A stretch of DNA of 64,000 nt from Nocardia sp. NBC_01730 (GTDB taxonomy: Bacteria > Actinomycetota > Actinomycetes > Mycobacteriales > Mycobacteriaceae). Below, piece after piece: positions 29,392-38,434 of this stretch; positions within the stretch are counted from its first letter, which is position 1; each line of letters opens with the position of its first letter. The notes under the pieces are model-generated. The model was not told the DNA's origin and ran no database searches. It saw only the letters and a list, made by a program, of their open reading frames with translations. A program made the translations under genes and the position numbers. The stretch lies in contig NZ_CP109162.1 of assembly GCF_035920445.1 (NCBI RefSeq), forward strand, positions 3,720,001 through 3,784,000. The letters run 5' to 3'.

Positions 29392-32300
29392 TCAGCCTGC
29401 CGCGCCGACGGGGGCGAGATTCTGCCCACGCATCCGCTGGGAGATCACCTGGGTGATGCCGTCGCCGCGCATGCTGACGCCATAGAGAGCGTCGGCGATC
29501 TCCATCGTCGGCTTCTGGTGGGTGATGACGATCAGCTGACTCTTCTCCCGCAACTGCTCGAACAGACCGATCAGGCGGCGCAGATTGGTGTCGTCCAGCG
29601 CGGCCTCCACCTCGTCCATCACGTAGAACGGCGAGGGCCTTGCGCGGAAGATGGCCACCAGCAGAGCGACCGCGGTGAGCGACTTCTCTCCGCCGGACAG
29701 CAGCGACAGCCGCTTGACCTTCTTTCCCGGCGGTCTGGCCTCCACCTCGATGCCGGTGGTGAGCATGTCGGACGGGTCGGTGAGCAGCAACCTGCCCTCG
29801 CCGCCGGGAAACAGTTTCGCGAAGACCCCGACGAACTCGCGCTCGACGTCGGCGTAGGCCTCGGTGAACACCTGCAGGATGCGGGCGTCGACATCGGCGA
29901 CCACATCCATCAGGTCCTTGCGTGCGCTCTTGACGTCCTCCAGCTGGGTGGCCAGGAAGTTGTAGCGTTCCTCCAGGGCCGCGAACTCTTCCAGCGCAAG
30001 GGGATTCACCTTGCCGAGGGTGGCGAGGTCCTTCTCCGCGCGTTTGGCGCGCCGCTCCTGGGTCTGCCGGTCGTAGGGCATCGGGGCGGGGACGCTGACC
30101 TGCTCGCCGCGCGCCTTCGCCTGTTCGTACTCCTGCATCTCCAGCTCCGACGGCGGTAGTGGCACGTCCGGACCGTACTCGGCGATCAGGTCGGTCAGCG
30201 CTATGCCGAACTGCTCGGCGATGGTCGCCTCCAGCTGTTCGATGCGCAGCGCTGCCTGAGCTTTGGCCACCTCGTCGCGGTGCACCGCGTCGGTGAGCTG
30301 GGTCAGCTGCGCGGTCAGCGCACGCGCACGCTCCTTGACCTGCTCGACCTGGGCGGCGCATTCGGCGCGCCTGCGCACCAGCTCGTCGCGTCGGGTACCC
30401 GCCTCGCCGACCACCTTTTCCAATTCGGCGGCGATCTTCGCACCGGATTCCGCCACCGCTGCGGCCACCTCGGCCGCCCGCTTGCGCGCGGCATGCGCGC
30501 GTTCGGCGCGAGCGCGGGTCTCCCGTTCGGCGCGAGCGGCCCTGCGCAGCGAATCCGCCTTGCCGCGCACCGATTCCGCGCGCTCCTCGGCGGTGCGCAC
30601 GGTGAGGCGGGCCTCGACCTCCATCGAACGCGCCTCCGCGAGTGCCGCCGCCGCCTCCTCGCGCTCGCGGCCCGCGGATTCGGTGCCCGCCGCGCCGATG
30701 CCGTCGGCGTCGACCTCGGACTGCTCGAGTTCCGCGTGCCGCAGGCGATCCTCCAGCTCGGCGAGCGCGGCGAGCGCTTCCTCCCGGCTCACCTCGGTTT
30801 CGGCGCGCTGTACCAGCAGCCGCTCGCTGTCGGCGTGCGCGGTGCGTGCGGTCTGGCCGAGCCTGCCGAGCCGGTCGTAGATCGCGACCAGTGCCTGGTC
30901 GGATTCGTGCAGCGCCAGCAACGCATGGTCGACAGCGTCCTTGCGGTCGGCTTGCTCGGCGAGCGCGCCGGACAGCGCCGCCTCCAGTTCCTCGGCGCGG
31001 CGCTGCGAGGCAACCAGGTCCGTCTCGGCCGCGTCGATGTCGGCCTGGATCTCCAGCTGGCTCGGCGCACGATCGGAACCCCCCAACAGCCAACCATTTC
31101 CGGCGAGATCGCCGTCGCGGGTGACCACACGAACCTCGGGCACTGCGGCCACGACCGCCTGAGCCGCGACCAGGTCGTCGGCGACGGCGATTCCCGCGGT
31201 CAGCGCCGTGATCGCGCCGCGCACGCTGTCCGAGCAGTCCACCACGTCGATCAACCACCGGGCAGCGCCGGGTAACGCGCCGAGCGGCGGCCGATGCTCG
31301 CCGTCCACTCCGAACACCACCGCGGCACGCCCTCCGTCACCGTCCTTGAGCGCGCGAATCGCGACGTGGGCGGATTCGCCGGTCTCGGCCGCGACGGCAT
31401 CGGCGAGCGGGCCGAGCGCGGCGGCGACCGCCGCCTCGAAACCACCGTGCACGCGCAACAGCGCCGACAGCGGGCCGAGCAGCCCCTGGGCACGGTTCTC
31501 CACCAGCCAGGCCACGCCATCGCGGCGTGCCAGGTTCATGCCGAGCGCCTCGATCCGCGCGGTCAGCGACGCCACCCGCTTGCTCGCGTCACGGTCCTGC
31601 TCGCGCAGCTCGGTGACGCGCTGATCGGCCAGCGTGAGCGCCTGCACCGCGTGCTCGTACTGCGCGTCCAGCCCCGCCTCACCCGCGTCCAGTTCGCCGA
31701 GTTCGACCTGCACGGTGTCGAATTCGGCCTGCGCGGCCTCGCCGCGGTGCCTGGCGTCGGCGATGGCGACCGAGAGCCTGGCGATCTCCGCGTCCACCGA
31801 CTGGGCCCTGGTGCGCAGCGTGTCGACCCTGCCGGACAGCCGGGCCAGACCCTCACGCCGATCGGCGATCGCCCGCACGGCGGCCAGATGCGCCTGCTCG
31901 GCGGCCTTCGCGAACTGTTCCCGTTCGGCCAGCTGCTCCCTGGCCGCATCGAGGGTCTCGACAGCGATCTCGACGGCCTCGCGCAGTTCGGCTTCCTCGG
32001 TCTCGACGCGTTCGGCCTCGGCCTCCAGCTGTTCGGGGTCCCGGCCGGTGCCGACCGGGGTTTCGGTGTCGAGGTGGCGCGCACGGTCGCCCGCGATTCG
32101 AATCGTCGCGTTGACCCGCTCGGCCAGCGCGGAGAGCTGGAACCAGATCTGCGCGGCGGCCTCGGCGCTCGGGGTCAGACGGGACAGCTGGAACTCGTGC
32201 TGGGCCAGCGCGGCGTTGGCGGCGTCCAGCTCGGAATGCACGGTGATCTGCTGCTCGCGAGCGTAGGCCTCTTTGCTCTGCTGGCTTGCCAGCTCCTGGC

Positions 32301-33012
32301 GGCGGGTGACCAGATCGTCGGCGGCGAGGCGCAGGCGGGCATCGCGCAGATCGGCCTGCACGGTCTGTGCCCTTCGGGCCACCTCGGCCTGCCTGCCCAG
32401 CGGCTTGAGCTGGCGGCGCAGCTCGGTGGTGAGGTCGGTGAGGCGGGCCAGGTTGGCCTGCATGGCCTCGAGCTTGCGCACCGCCTTTTCCTTGCGTTTG
32501 CGGTGTTTGAGCACACCGGCAGCCTCTTCGACGAACGCGCGGCGGTCCTCCGGGCGCGATTCCAGGATGGCCGAAAGCTGTCCCTGCCCCACGATGACGT
32601 GCATCTCACGGCCGATGCCGGAGTCGCTGAGCAGTTCCTGCACGTCCATCAGCCGGCAGGAGCTGCCGTTGATCTCGTATTCGCCCGCGCCGTCGCGGAA
32701 CATACGCCGGGTGATGGACACCTCGGCGTAGTCGATCGGCAGCGCGCCGTCGGAATTGTCGATGGTCAGTGTGACCTCGGCGCGGCCGAGTGGTGCGCGT
32801 CCGGTGGTGCCCGCGAAGATGACGTCCTGCATCTTGCCGCCGCGCAGCGCCTTCGCACCCTGCTCACCCATGACCCAGGTGAGCGCGTCGACGACGTTCG
32901 ATTTGCCCGATCCGTTCGGACCGACCACGCACGTGATGCCGGGCTCCAACCGCAGCGTCGTCGCGGACGCGAAGGACTTGAAGCCCTTCAACGTCAGACT
33001 CTTCAGGTGCAA
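29392..33012 (-). CDS. smc: Chromosome segregation protein SMC
   Basis: Condensin ATPase that compacts and helps segregate the chromosome. The 1206-residue protein has the head Walker [15 protein letters not shown] (from residue 31), two long coiled coils around a hinge with [15 protein letters not shown] and [14 protein letters not shown], and the C-terminal head with [18 protein letters not shown] and [15 protein letters not shown]. The start codon is TTG (33012), preceded by GGAAAGG; the protein then starts [14 protein letters not shown], as in mycobacterial SMC. The usual partner genes acyP and osmC are not adjacent but lie 13.5 kb away on the other strand. Confidence 0.97.
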   Translation of the reverse strand: MHLKSLTLKGFKSFASATTLRLEPGITCVVGPNGSGKSNVVDALTWVMGEQGAKALRGGKMQDVIFAGTTGRAPLGRAEVTLTIDNSDGALPIDYAEVSITRRMFRDGAGEYEINGSSCRLMDVQELLSDSGIGREMHVIVGQGQLSAILESRPEDRRAFVEEAAGVLKHRKRKEKAVRKLEAMQANLARLTDLTTELRRQLKPLGRQAEVARRAQTVQADLRDARLRLAADDLVTRRQELASQQSKEAYAREQQITVHSELDAANAALAQHEFQLSRLTPSAEAAAQIWFQLSALAERVNATIRIAGDRARHLDTETPVGTGRDPEQLEAEAERVETEEAELREAVEIAVETLDAAREQLAEREQFAKAAEQAHLAAVRAIADRREGLARLSGRVDTLRTRAQSVDAEIARLSVAIADARHRGEAAQAEFDTVQVELGELDAGEAGLDAQYEHAVQALTLADQRVTELREQDRDASKRVASLTARIEALGMNLARRDGVAWLVENRAQGLLGPLSALLRVHGGFEAAVAAALGPLADAVAAETGESAHVAIRALKDGDGGRAAVVFGVDGEHRPPLGALPGAARWLIDVVDCSDSVRGAITALTAGIAVADDLVAAQAVVAAVPEVRVVTRDGDLAGNGWLLGGSDRAPSQLEIQADIDAAETDLVASQRRAEELEAALSGALAEQADRKDAVDHALLALHESDQALVAIYDRLGRLGQTARTAHADSERLLVQRAETEVSREEALAALAELEDRLRHAELEQSEVDADGIGAAGTESAGREREEAAAALAEARSMEVEARLTVRTAEERAESVRGKADSLRRAARAERETRARAERAHAARKRAAEVAAAVAESGAKIAAELEKVVGEAGTRRDELVRRRAECAAQVEQVKERARALTAQLTQLTDAVHRDEVAKAQAALRIEQLEATIAEQFGIALTDLIAEYGPDVPLPPSELEMQEYEQAKARGEQVSVPAPMPYDRQTQERRAKRAEKDLATLGKVNPLALEEFAALEERYNFLATQLEDVKSARKDLMDVVADVDARILQVFTEAYADVEREFVGVFAKLFPGGEGRLLLTDPSDMLTTGIEVEARPPGKKVKRLSLLSGGEKSLTAVALLVAIFRARPSPFYVMDEVEAALDDTNLRRLIGLFEQLREKSQLIVITHQKPTMEIADALYGVSMRGDGITQVISQRMRGQNLAPVGAAG

Positions 33013-33109
33013 AGTCGACGACCTTTCCGTGTTCTGCCTGGTTATCAGAGGATCCGGCGACCAGTCATGGTATCCGTCGAGTGCCGGGCATTCCCGACGC
33101 GGGGCTCAG

Positions 33110-33185
33110 CCGCCTCTCCGGGTCTTCAGGCCGTACCAGTCAGGTGTCACGGGAGTCGCATTCAGGTCCTGCGTCGGGTGCTCCC
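33110..33185 (+). repeat. Dispersed repeat element, partial copy B1
   Basis: 76 bp beginning CCGCCTCTCCGGGTCTTCAG, tandem to and about 88% identical with the first 76 bp of copy B2. It represents a local partial duplication of the left part of the element. Confidence 0.85.
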
Positions 33186-33320
33186 CCGCCTCTCCGGGTC
33201 TTCAGGCCGTACCAGCCGGGTGTCACGAGAGTTGCGTTCAGGTCCTGCGTCGGGTATCGCTCGAGTTCTGGACGTGCCCGGCGAGTTACCCATGTGCTTG
33301 TGAGATCAGTTGTCGCGTGG
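33186..33320 (+). repeat. Dispersed repeat element, copy B2
   Basis: 135 bp that aligns without gaps to copy C at 62851-62985. Shared blocks include CCGCCTCTCCG, GCGTTCAGGTCCTGCGT and GAGTTACCCATGTGCT, the last at 33283-33298. It lies about 170 bp upstream of the smc start on the opposite strand. Confidence 0.9.
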
Positions 33321-33600
33321 CGAAACGATTTGTTGCGCGGTCAGCATTCGCTTCATCGCGTGATCGGTTTGCCGGAATGGTCCGCGTCGCCGTCCGCGGC
33401 ACCGAATCGTCCTGCGCGACGCGGGCGCGAACGGTTGCCAGCTCATTGCGGCGAATCGCAGGACAGACCTGCTGTCGTTCGCACACTCGAAGGGACGGAT
33501 GCACCGATCCCGAAAGATCTCGACCATGTGCTGACGCCCCACCGTCTGGGCACATACGATCCCTCTGATTCACCAGCGGAATGTTCGGGAGCGCAACAGC

Positions 33601-35109
33601 ATGCCTGCCCCCTCACCAGGGAACAGCACAGCGTTCCGCCTTGCCCGCATCACGGCGCTGGTGCTCGGCTGCCTGGTATTTCTCTACGCGTGTGAGCGCA
33701 GCAATAGTGCGGTGCTCAGCGATGTGTGGGTGGAGGTGGCCGTCGCGGGCGGGTTCGGTGTGGCCGGACTGGTCGCAGCGTGGTTCGAGATCACACTGAA
33801 CGCGCGGAACCGGCAAGGCGAAGCAGCCCGGCGAAGCGCCGACAGCACATGGGGCGACGCCGAGGAACAGGACGAGGCTCCCATTCATGGGAATTTCTCC
33901 GGCCGAACCGGCTGGCGCGCGCGGCCGGATTCCGTGCCGTCGTTCGAGGACGACGGCCGGCTCGAGACCTCCGCGCGCGCCAACCTCACCGCGTGGATTC
34001 CGCGGGCGTTGCGGAGCGGCCGGGCCGACACAGCGGATGTCGACGAGCCCGGGCCGCCATTGCTCGCCAAGTGGAGTGCCCTGACGAAATGGGTGCGCCA
34101 CGCCGAGCCGGACGTCGATCTCGTCGACGACGAGATCGATCACATCGAGCGCACCGAATCCGGCGAGCTGGTCGTCGAATCCAGCGGATGGACCATGCGT
34201 GCCAGAATCGTCCGCTCCGGAGACCTCGTCTTCCACCGACGCGAGCGCGGTGGAGCGCACCCGCAGTCCGAATGGAAGTGGACCTTCCACCCGGACGCTT
34301 TCCCCGCGATCCGCGCCGCACTCGGCGCCACGACTGGCGATCTTCTCGACCTGCTCGAACAGACCATTCCAAGGCTGGAGCCGGGCGCAGGCCACGATCC
34401 GGGTGCTTGGCTGCGCGCCCACGATATTCCGGCCAGCTACCGCGAGAAGGGCGTCAGCGCCGCCGAGGTGACCCGGGAACTTCCCGCGCTCCGGCTCGGC
34501 CTGCCGGAGCCTGCTTCCAGTCCCGACCGACGATCACGGGGCCACGAGTGGCCCACCACCGCGCAGCCGAACGCGCGGTCCGACGACGCCGAGCCAGCGC
34601 CCGCCGAGCGATCCGCGCGCCGCCGCACCGATTCCGAAAGGGCTCGGTCGAGCGGTCCATTGCCGCAGACCGGCGCGGAAGAGCCGAACCGTTCGCGGCA
34701 TCGTCCACCCGCTCGTCCCGATCAGCCAGACCGTCTACGCCACAACCACGACGAGTTCTCCACACCCGACGACCAGCCGAGCACGCGCGATGAGCGGGCA
34801 GGCCGATCCAGGCAATACCCATCGCCCGACTACGAGGCCGCGGCGTACCGCAGGCCGCCCACAGGTCGCCAACCCCTTCGGGAGCGAGATCCCTACCCGC
34901 CCATGGACTTCGAGCACACGCGACGCCGCGCGACGCCGCCTCCGGACGAGCCCGCGTCCCGGCCCCGTGCTCGGTTCGCGCCGTCCGACCACCATGCCGA
35001 ACCGTCGCACGACCAACCCGCGCCCGGACGCCGCGACGGGCGCGACGGGCGCGACGGGCGCGACCAGCCGTCCCCGTCGCATGACCCGACCGCCCGGCGC
35101 AGGTGGTAG
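33601..35109 (+). CDS. Membrane protein with long disordered charged tail
   Basis: A 502-residue protein. Two hydrophobic segments near the N-terminus (ITALVLGCLVFLYACE and VAVAGGFGVAGLVAAWFEI) are followed by a folded-looking region (about residues 150-290, for example ELVVESSGWTMRARIVRSGDLVFHRR). A Pro/Arg/Asp/His-rich low-complexity tail of about 200 residues ends in GRDGRDGRD repeats. ATG at 33601 follows GGGAG. I do not recognise a family. The tail may be cytoplasmic and phosphorylated or scaffold-like, but that is a guess. Confidence 0.75.
   Translation: MPAPSPGNSTAFRLARITALVLGCLVFLYACERSNSAVLSDVWVEVAVAGGFGVAGLVAAWFEITLNARNRQGEAARRSADSTWGDAEEQDEAPIHGNFSGRTGWRARPDSVPSFEDDGRLETSARANLTAWIPRALRSGRADTADVDEPGPPLLAKWSALTKWVRHAEPDVDLVDDEIDHIERTESGELVVESSGWTMRARIVRSGDLVFHRRERGGAHPQSEWKWTFHPDAFPAIRAALGATTGDLLDLLEQTIPRLEPGAGHDPGAWLRAHDIPASYREKGVSAAEVTRELPALRLGLPEPASSPDRRSRGHEWPTTAQPNARSDDAEPAPAERSARRRTDSERARSSGPLPQTGAEEPNRSRHRPPARPDQPDRLRHNHDEFSTPDDQPSTRDERAGRSRQYPSPDYEAAAYRRPPTGRQPLRERDPYPPMDFEHTRRRATPPPDEPASRPRARFAPSDHHAEPSHDQPAPGRRDGRDGRDGRDQPSPSHDPTARRRW
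35032..35064 (+). repeat. 9-bp tandem repeat encoding Gly-Arg-Asp
   Basis: CGCGACGGG is repeated three times (35032-35058) plus a partial fourth unit near the 3' end of the disordered-tail gene. It is a likely site of slippage that changes tail length in frame. Confidence 0.8.
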
Positions 35110-35172
35110 CGCGGCCCGGGACAGGAATCGGCACTGCCGCCGGAGAATCCGACCGACAGCGCCGAGACGGGT

Positions 35173-35589
35173 TCAGCTCGTACGGCGGCCGCCCTCGAAG
35201 CCGGCCACCATACGGAACGCGAGGACCGCGCCCCACGGGCCGATCACCCACACCGGCCAGAAATAGGTGAGCTCGCCGAGACCGAGCGAGATCGCTACCC
35301 AGATAGCCAGCACGAGCAGGCTCACACCGAGCCAGGTGGTGCCCTCGATCCGCTGCCAGAGCGGGAGGCGGGGCCACGCGCCGGCCGGTTCGGCGACCTC
35401 CTTGGCGAGCTTGGGCAGATCGGACAGCACCAGGTTCAGGTCGTCGCGGGTGGCGGTGGCGTACACCTGGGCGACGCGCTGGTCGTATTCGGCGAGATCG
35501 ATCCGCCCGTCCGACATATGCCTGCCGAGCAGCCGCACCACCTTGTCGCGTTCGGCGTTCGAGGCGCGGGTACCGGTCGAGATGTCCAT
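35173..35589 (-). CDS. DUF1707 (SHOCT-like) small membrane protein
   Basis: A 138-residue protein. The N-terminal DUF1707 helical module is clear (ASNAERDKVVRLLGRHMSDGRIDLAEYDQRVAQVYATATRDDL). Two transmembrane segments follow (WLGVSLLVLAIWVAISLGL and FWPVWVIGPWGAVLAF). DUF1707 proteins are common in Actinobacteria and probably mediate protein contacts, but no role is fixed. ATG at 35589 is chosen over 35643 because it begins the domain cleanly. The AT-rich divergent promoter region to mscR lies upstream. Confidence 0.85.
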   Translation of the reverse strand: MDISTGTRASNAERDKVVRLLGRHMSDGRIDLAEYDQRVAQVYATATRDDLNLVLSDLPKLAKEVAEPAGAWPRLPLWQRIEGTTWLGVSLLVLAIWVAISLGLGELTYFWPVWVIGPWGAVLAFRMVAGFEGGRRTS

Positions 35590-35607
35590 GCCTGTTCCTA
35601 TCGACGG

Positions 35608-35663
35608 TTCCACACTCCATAGTGGAATAATGTTTTTCAGCATAACATTCTAATGTGGAATGT
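35608..35663. promoter_or_regulatory. AT-rich regulatory region with two inverted repeats
   Basis: TTCCAC-N8-GTGGAA (35608-35627) and ACATTC-N7-GAATGT (35645-35663) flank a T-rich run (AATGTTTTTCAGCATAAC). Both repeats contain the sub-motif ATTCCAC. The local AT content is far above the surroundings. It lies between the divergent DUF1707 and mscR genes and probably contains the DUF1707 promoter and operators. Confidence 0.5.
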
Positions 35664-35800
35664 CAACCTCGCGCCCTCCGGTAGCCGACCGCCCGGCGGT
35701 AGTGTCAGAACATCGAGTACAGAAGTATGGACAGGTGTACAGATTTCGGGCCCGGCGAACGGCCGGATCCGCTCATCGCTCGATCCACTTAGGAGGCACA

Positions 35801-36886
35801 GTGTCCGAAACCGTGCGTGGGGTCGTGGCCCGCAGCAAAGGCGCGCCGGTCGAGATCGTCGACGTGGTGATTCCCGAGCCAGGACCGCACGACGTGGTGG
35901 TCCGGGTGCAGGCGTGCGGAGTGTGCCACACCGACTTGCACTACCGCGAGGGCGGGATCAACGACGAATTCCCTTTCCTGCTCGGCCATGAAGCGGCGGG
36001 CGTGGTGGAGATCGTCGGCGACGCGGTCACCCACGTCGAGGTCGGTGACTACGTGATCCTCAACTGGCGCGCGGTCTGCGGCGAATGCCGGGCGTGTCGG
36101 CGCGGCCGCCCCTGGTACTGCTTCGCCAGCCACAACGCGAGCAGAAAAATGACGCTCACCGACGGCACCGAGCTCAGTCCCGCGCTCGGCATCGGCGCGT
36201 TCGTCGACAAAACGCTCGTGCACGAAGGCCAGTGCACCACAGTGGATCCGGAAGCCGATCCCGCGGTGGCGGGCCTGCTCGGCTGCGGCGTGATGGCAGG
36301 CATCGGCGCGGCGATGAACACCGGCGCCGTGTCCCGCGGCGACACGGTCGCGGTGATCGGCTGCGGCGGAGTCGGCGACGCGGCGATCGCGGGCGCACGC
36401 CTGGCCGGGGCAGGGACCATCATCGCGATCGACCGAGACGCCCAGAAGCTGCGCTGGGCCAGCGAATTCGGTGCCACCCACACCATCGACGCCACCGCCG
36501 AAGACGTGGTCGAGAAGATCCAGGAGTACACCGACGGCTGGGGCGCCGACGTCGTCATCGACGCAGTCGGCCGCCCGGAGACCTGGAAGCAGGCGTTCTA
36601 CGGCCGCGACCTGGCGGGCACGGTCGTCCTGGTCGGCGTCCCGACACCCGACATGACCATCGAGATGCCGCTGATCGACCTGTTCTCCCGCGGCGGCGCG
36701 CTGAAGTCCTCCTGGTACGGCGACTGTCTGCCGGAACGCGACTTCCCCACCCTGATCGACCTGTACCGTCAGGGCCGCCTGCCGCTGGAGCGCTTCGTCA
36801 CCGAGCGCATCGCGCTCGACCAGGTGGAACACGCCTTCGGCAAGATGCACACCGGCGATGTGCTGCGCTCGGTGGTGGTCTGGTGA
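35801..36886 (+). CDS. mscR: S-(hydroxymethyl)mycothiol dehydrogenase
   Basis: Zinc-dependent medium-chain dehydrogenase that oxidises the formaldehyde-mycothiol adduct and can reduce S-nitrosomycothiol. The 361-residue protein has the catalytic zinc residues in CGVCHTD and GHEAAGVVE, the structural zinc Cys set in [15 protein letters not shown], and the NAD loop [15 protein letters not shown] at 35801 has AGGAGG five bases upstream. The next gene, an MBL-fold hydrolase, overlaps by GTGA, the same pair as Rv2259-Rv2260. It marks a mycothiol-producing host. Confidence 0.93.
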   Translation: MSETVRGVVARSKGAPVEIVDVVIPEPGPHDVVVRVQACGVCHTDLHYREGGINDEFPFLLGHEAAGVVEIVGDAVTHVEVGDYVILNWRAVCGECRACRRGRPWYCFASHNASRKMTLTDGTELSPALGIGAFVDKTLVHEGQCTTVDPEADPAVAGLLGCGVMAGIGAAMNTGAVSRGDTVAVIGCGGVGDAAIAGARLAGAGTIIAIDRDAQKLRWASEFGATHTIDATAEDVVEKIQEYTDGWGADVVIDAVGRPETWKQAFYGRDLAGTVVLVGVPTPDMTIEMPLIDLFSRGGALKSSWYGDCLPERDFPTLIDLYRQGRLPLERFVTERIALDQVEHAFGKMHTGDVLRSVVVW

Positions 36887-37509
36887 CCGCCCGGATCGAC
36901 CGCGTGGTCACCTCGGGCACCTTCTCCCTCGACGGCGGCACCTGGGATGTGGACAACAACGTCTGGCTGGTCGGCGATGACGCCGAGGTCGTCGTGATCG
37001 ATGCCGCGCACGATGCCGACCCGATCGTCGCGGCCGTGGCGGGCCGGACCGTCCGCGCGATCGTCTGCACCCACGGCCACAACGACCATGTCACCGTCGC
37101 CCCCGAGCTGGGCGAGCGTCTCGACGCGCCGATCCTGCTGCATCCCGCCGACGACCCGCTGTGGCGCATGACCCATCCTGACGTCACCTACCGGTCCCTC
37201 GCCGATACCGAGCGGATTCCGGTGGCGGGCACTGAGTTCGAAGTCCTGCACACCCCCGGCCACTCCCCTGGCTCGGTCACGCTGCATCTCCCGGAGGCGA
37301 AGGCCCTGTTCACCGGCGACACTCTGTTCTCGGGCGGACCCGGCGCGACCGGCCGCTCGTTCTCCGATTTCGGCACGATCATCGACTCGATCCGCGACCG
37401 GCTGCTCACCCTCCCGGAGGAGACCACGGTGCGCACCGGCCACGGCGATTCCACCACTATCGGCGCCGAGAAACCCTCGCTGGCCGACTGGATCGCCCGC
37501 GGCCACTGA
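36883..37509 (+). CDS. Metallo-beta-lactamase-fold hydrolase next to mscR
   Basis: A 208-residue MBL-fold protein with THGHNDH (HxHxDH), [18 protein letters not shown] and a final RTGHGDSTT, the full metal-binding set of glyoxalase II-like hydrolases. GTG at 36883 overlaps the mscR stop by four bases. In this context it probably hydrolyses the S-formylmycothiol product to formate and mycothiol; this role is an inference from position and fold. Confidence 0.9.
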   Translation: MTARIDRVVTSGTFSLDGGTWDVDNNVWLVGDDAEVVVIDAAHDADPIVAAVAGRTVRAIVCTHGHNDHVTVAPELGERLDAPILLHPADDPLWRMTHPDVTYRSLADTERIPVAGTEFEVLHTPGHSPGSVTLHLPEAKALFTGDTLFSGGPGATGRSFSDFGTIIDSIRDRLLTLPEETTVRTGHGDSTTIGAEKPSLADWIARGH

Positions 37510-37513
37510 CAGC

Positions 37514-37559
37514 CACGCGAACGCGGTCGGCAACCGTAGCTGACGACCGCGTTCGTGTG
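37514..37559. terminator. Bidirectional terminator between MBL gene and kdpC
   Basis: CACGCGAACGCGGTC (37514-37528) pairs with GACCGCGTTCGTGTG (37545-37559), a 15-bp stem with one G-U pair and a 16-base loop. It fills the 54-bp gap between the convergent MBL gene and kdpC. Confidence 0.7.
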
Positions 37560-37563
37560 CTGG

Positions 37564-38433
37564 TCAGCCGCGATACGGGTAGCTGCGGTCCAAATCCAGG
37601 TTCAGTTGCACAACATCAACCCGCGGCTCACCGAGGAAATCCATGGTCCGACCGCTGGTATGCGCGTCCACGACCGCGCGAACCTGCTCCTCGGAGATGC
37701 TGCGCGCCTTCGCGATTCGGGACACCTGGATCGCCGCGTACGCTGGGGAGATGTTCGGGTCCAGCCCGCTACCGCTCGCGGTGACGGCGTCGGCAGGCAC
37801 GGGCGGGTTGGCCGGGGTATCGCCCGAGATCGGAACGATACGGCCGACGGAGTAGTCCTCGCCCTCCTTGGCGCATTCGACCCGAACCCCGCGGTAGTCG
37901 GCGAGGAACGGCTGCGCCGGGCACGCCTCGTTGACGCTGACGACCTGCACTGGATGGGGCACGTCACCGTAGGCGTCGCGCGACCCGATCACCGAGAGCA
38001 CCGCGCCCACACCGCTTTTCGTGCAGTACGGGCGGCTGCCGTCGACCCCCTCACGGTCGCCGACCTCCTTGCTGCGGGTGCACACCGTGGTGAGCAGACT
38101 CGGGCGCGAGGCGGTGTCGACAATGTCCTCCGGACCCAGATTGCTCGCGGCCGTGGACATCGGGTCGTACCCGTCGCCTGCCGCGGACGGGCGGCTCTGG
38201 AAGTACTGCACCAGCGCGGCGCCGCCGGAGTCGGTGAACGACTGCCCGATCAAGCTGGAGCCCACCACTGTTCCGTTCTCCTCGAGCAGCGAACCATCCG
38301 CTTTGTCGTGCAGTCCCGGCAGCTGCGCGACGGCGAAAACCGCGAGCGGGTAGACGATTCCGGTGATCGCGGTGAGCGCGAGCAACGCGCGCAGCGCGGC
38401 GAGATGCTGCCGGATCAAGGTGGAAAGGCGCAT
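37564..38433 (-). CDS. kdpC: Potassium-transporting ATPase KdpC, with insertion
   Basis: Periplasm-side chaperone subunit that raises the ATP affinity of KdpB. The 289-residue protein has the N-terminal transmembrane helix (ALLALTAITGIVYPLAVF), the GSSLIGQSF and YFQSRPSAAGDGYDPMSTAASNLGP motifs, and the end motif GSGLDPNISPAYAAIQVSRIAKAR. KdpC is usually near 190-200 residues. Here about 90 extra residues lie between the NLGP and VPADAVTASGSG motifs, with four Cys (VCTRS, PYCTK, EACPA, VECAK). It is last in the operon, one base from kdpB. Confidence 0.93.
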   Translation of the reverse strand: MRLSTLIRQHLAALRALLALTAITGIVYPLAVFAVAQLPGLHDKADGSLLEENGTVVGSSLIGQSFTDSGGAALVQYFQSRPSAAGDGYDPMSTAASNLGPEDIVDTASRPSLLTTVCTRSKEVGDREGVDGSRPYCTKSGVGAVLSVIGSRDAYGDVPHPVQVVSVNEACPAQPFLADYRGVRVECAKEGEDYSVGRIVPISGDTPANPPVPADAVTASGSGLDPNISPAYAAIQVSRIAKARSISEEQVRAVVDAHTSGRTMDFLGEPRVDVVQLNLDLDRSYPYRG

Positions 38434-38434
38434 G

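Larger units (their letters stand above)
33013..33600. other. 588-bp region with repeat element copies
   Basis: Between the divergent smc and the 502-residue membrane protein gene. The first 97 bp hold the smc promoter side. 33110-33320 is the dispersed element (one partial and one full copy). 33321-33600 is slightly lower in GC and should hold the promoter of the plus-strand gene. A 95-codon minus frame (33286-33573) is present but not supported. Confidence 0.6.

Noticed and set aside
33286..33573. 95-codon minus frame beside the repeat element
   Set aside because: No ribosome site, Arg-rich composition, end lies inside the repeat element; no supporting similarity.
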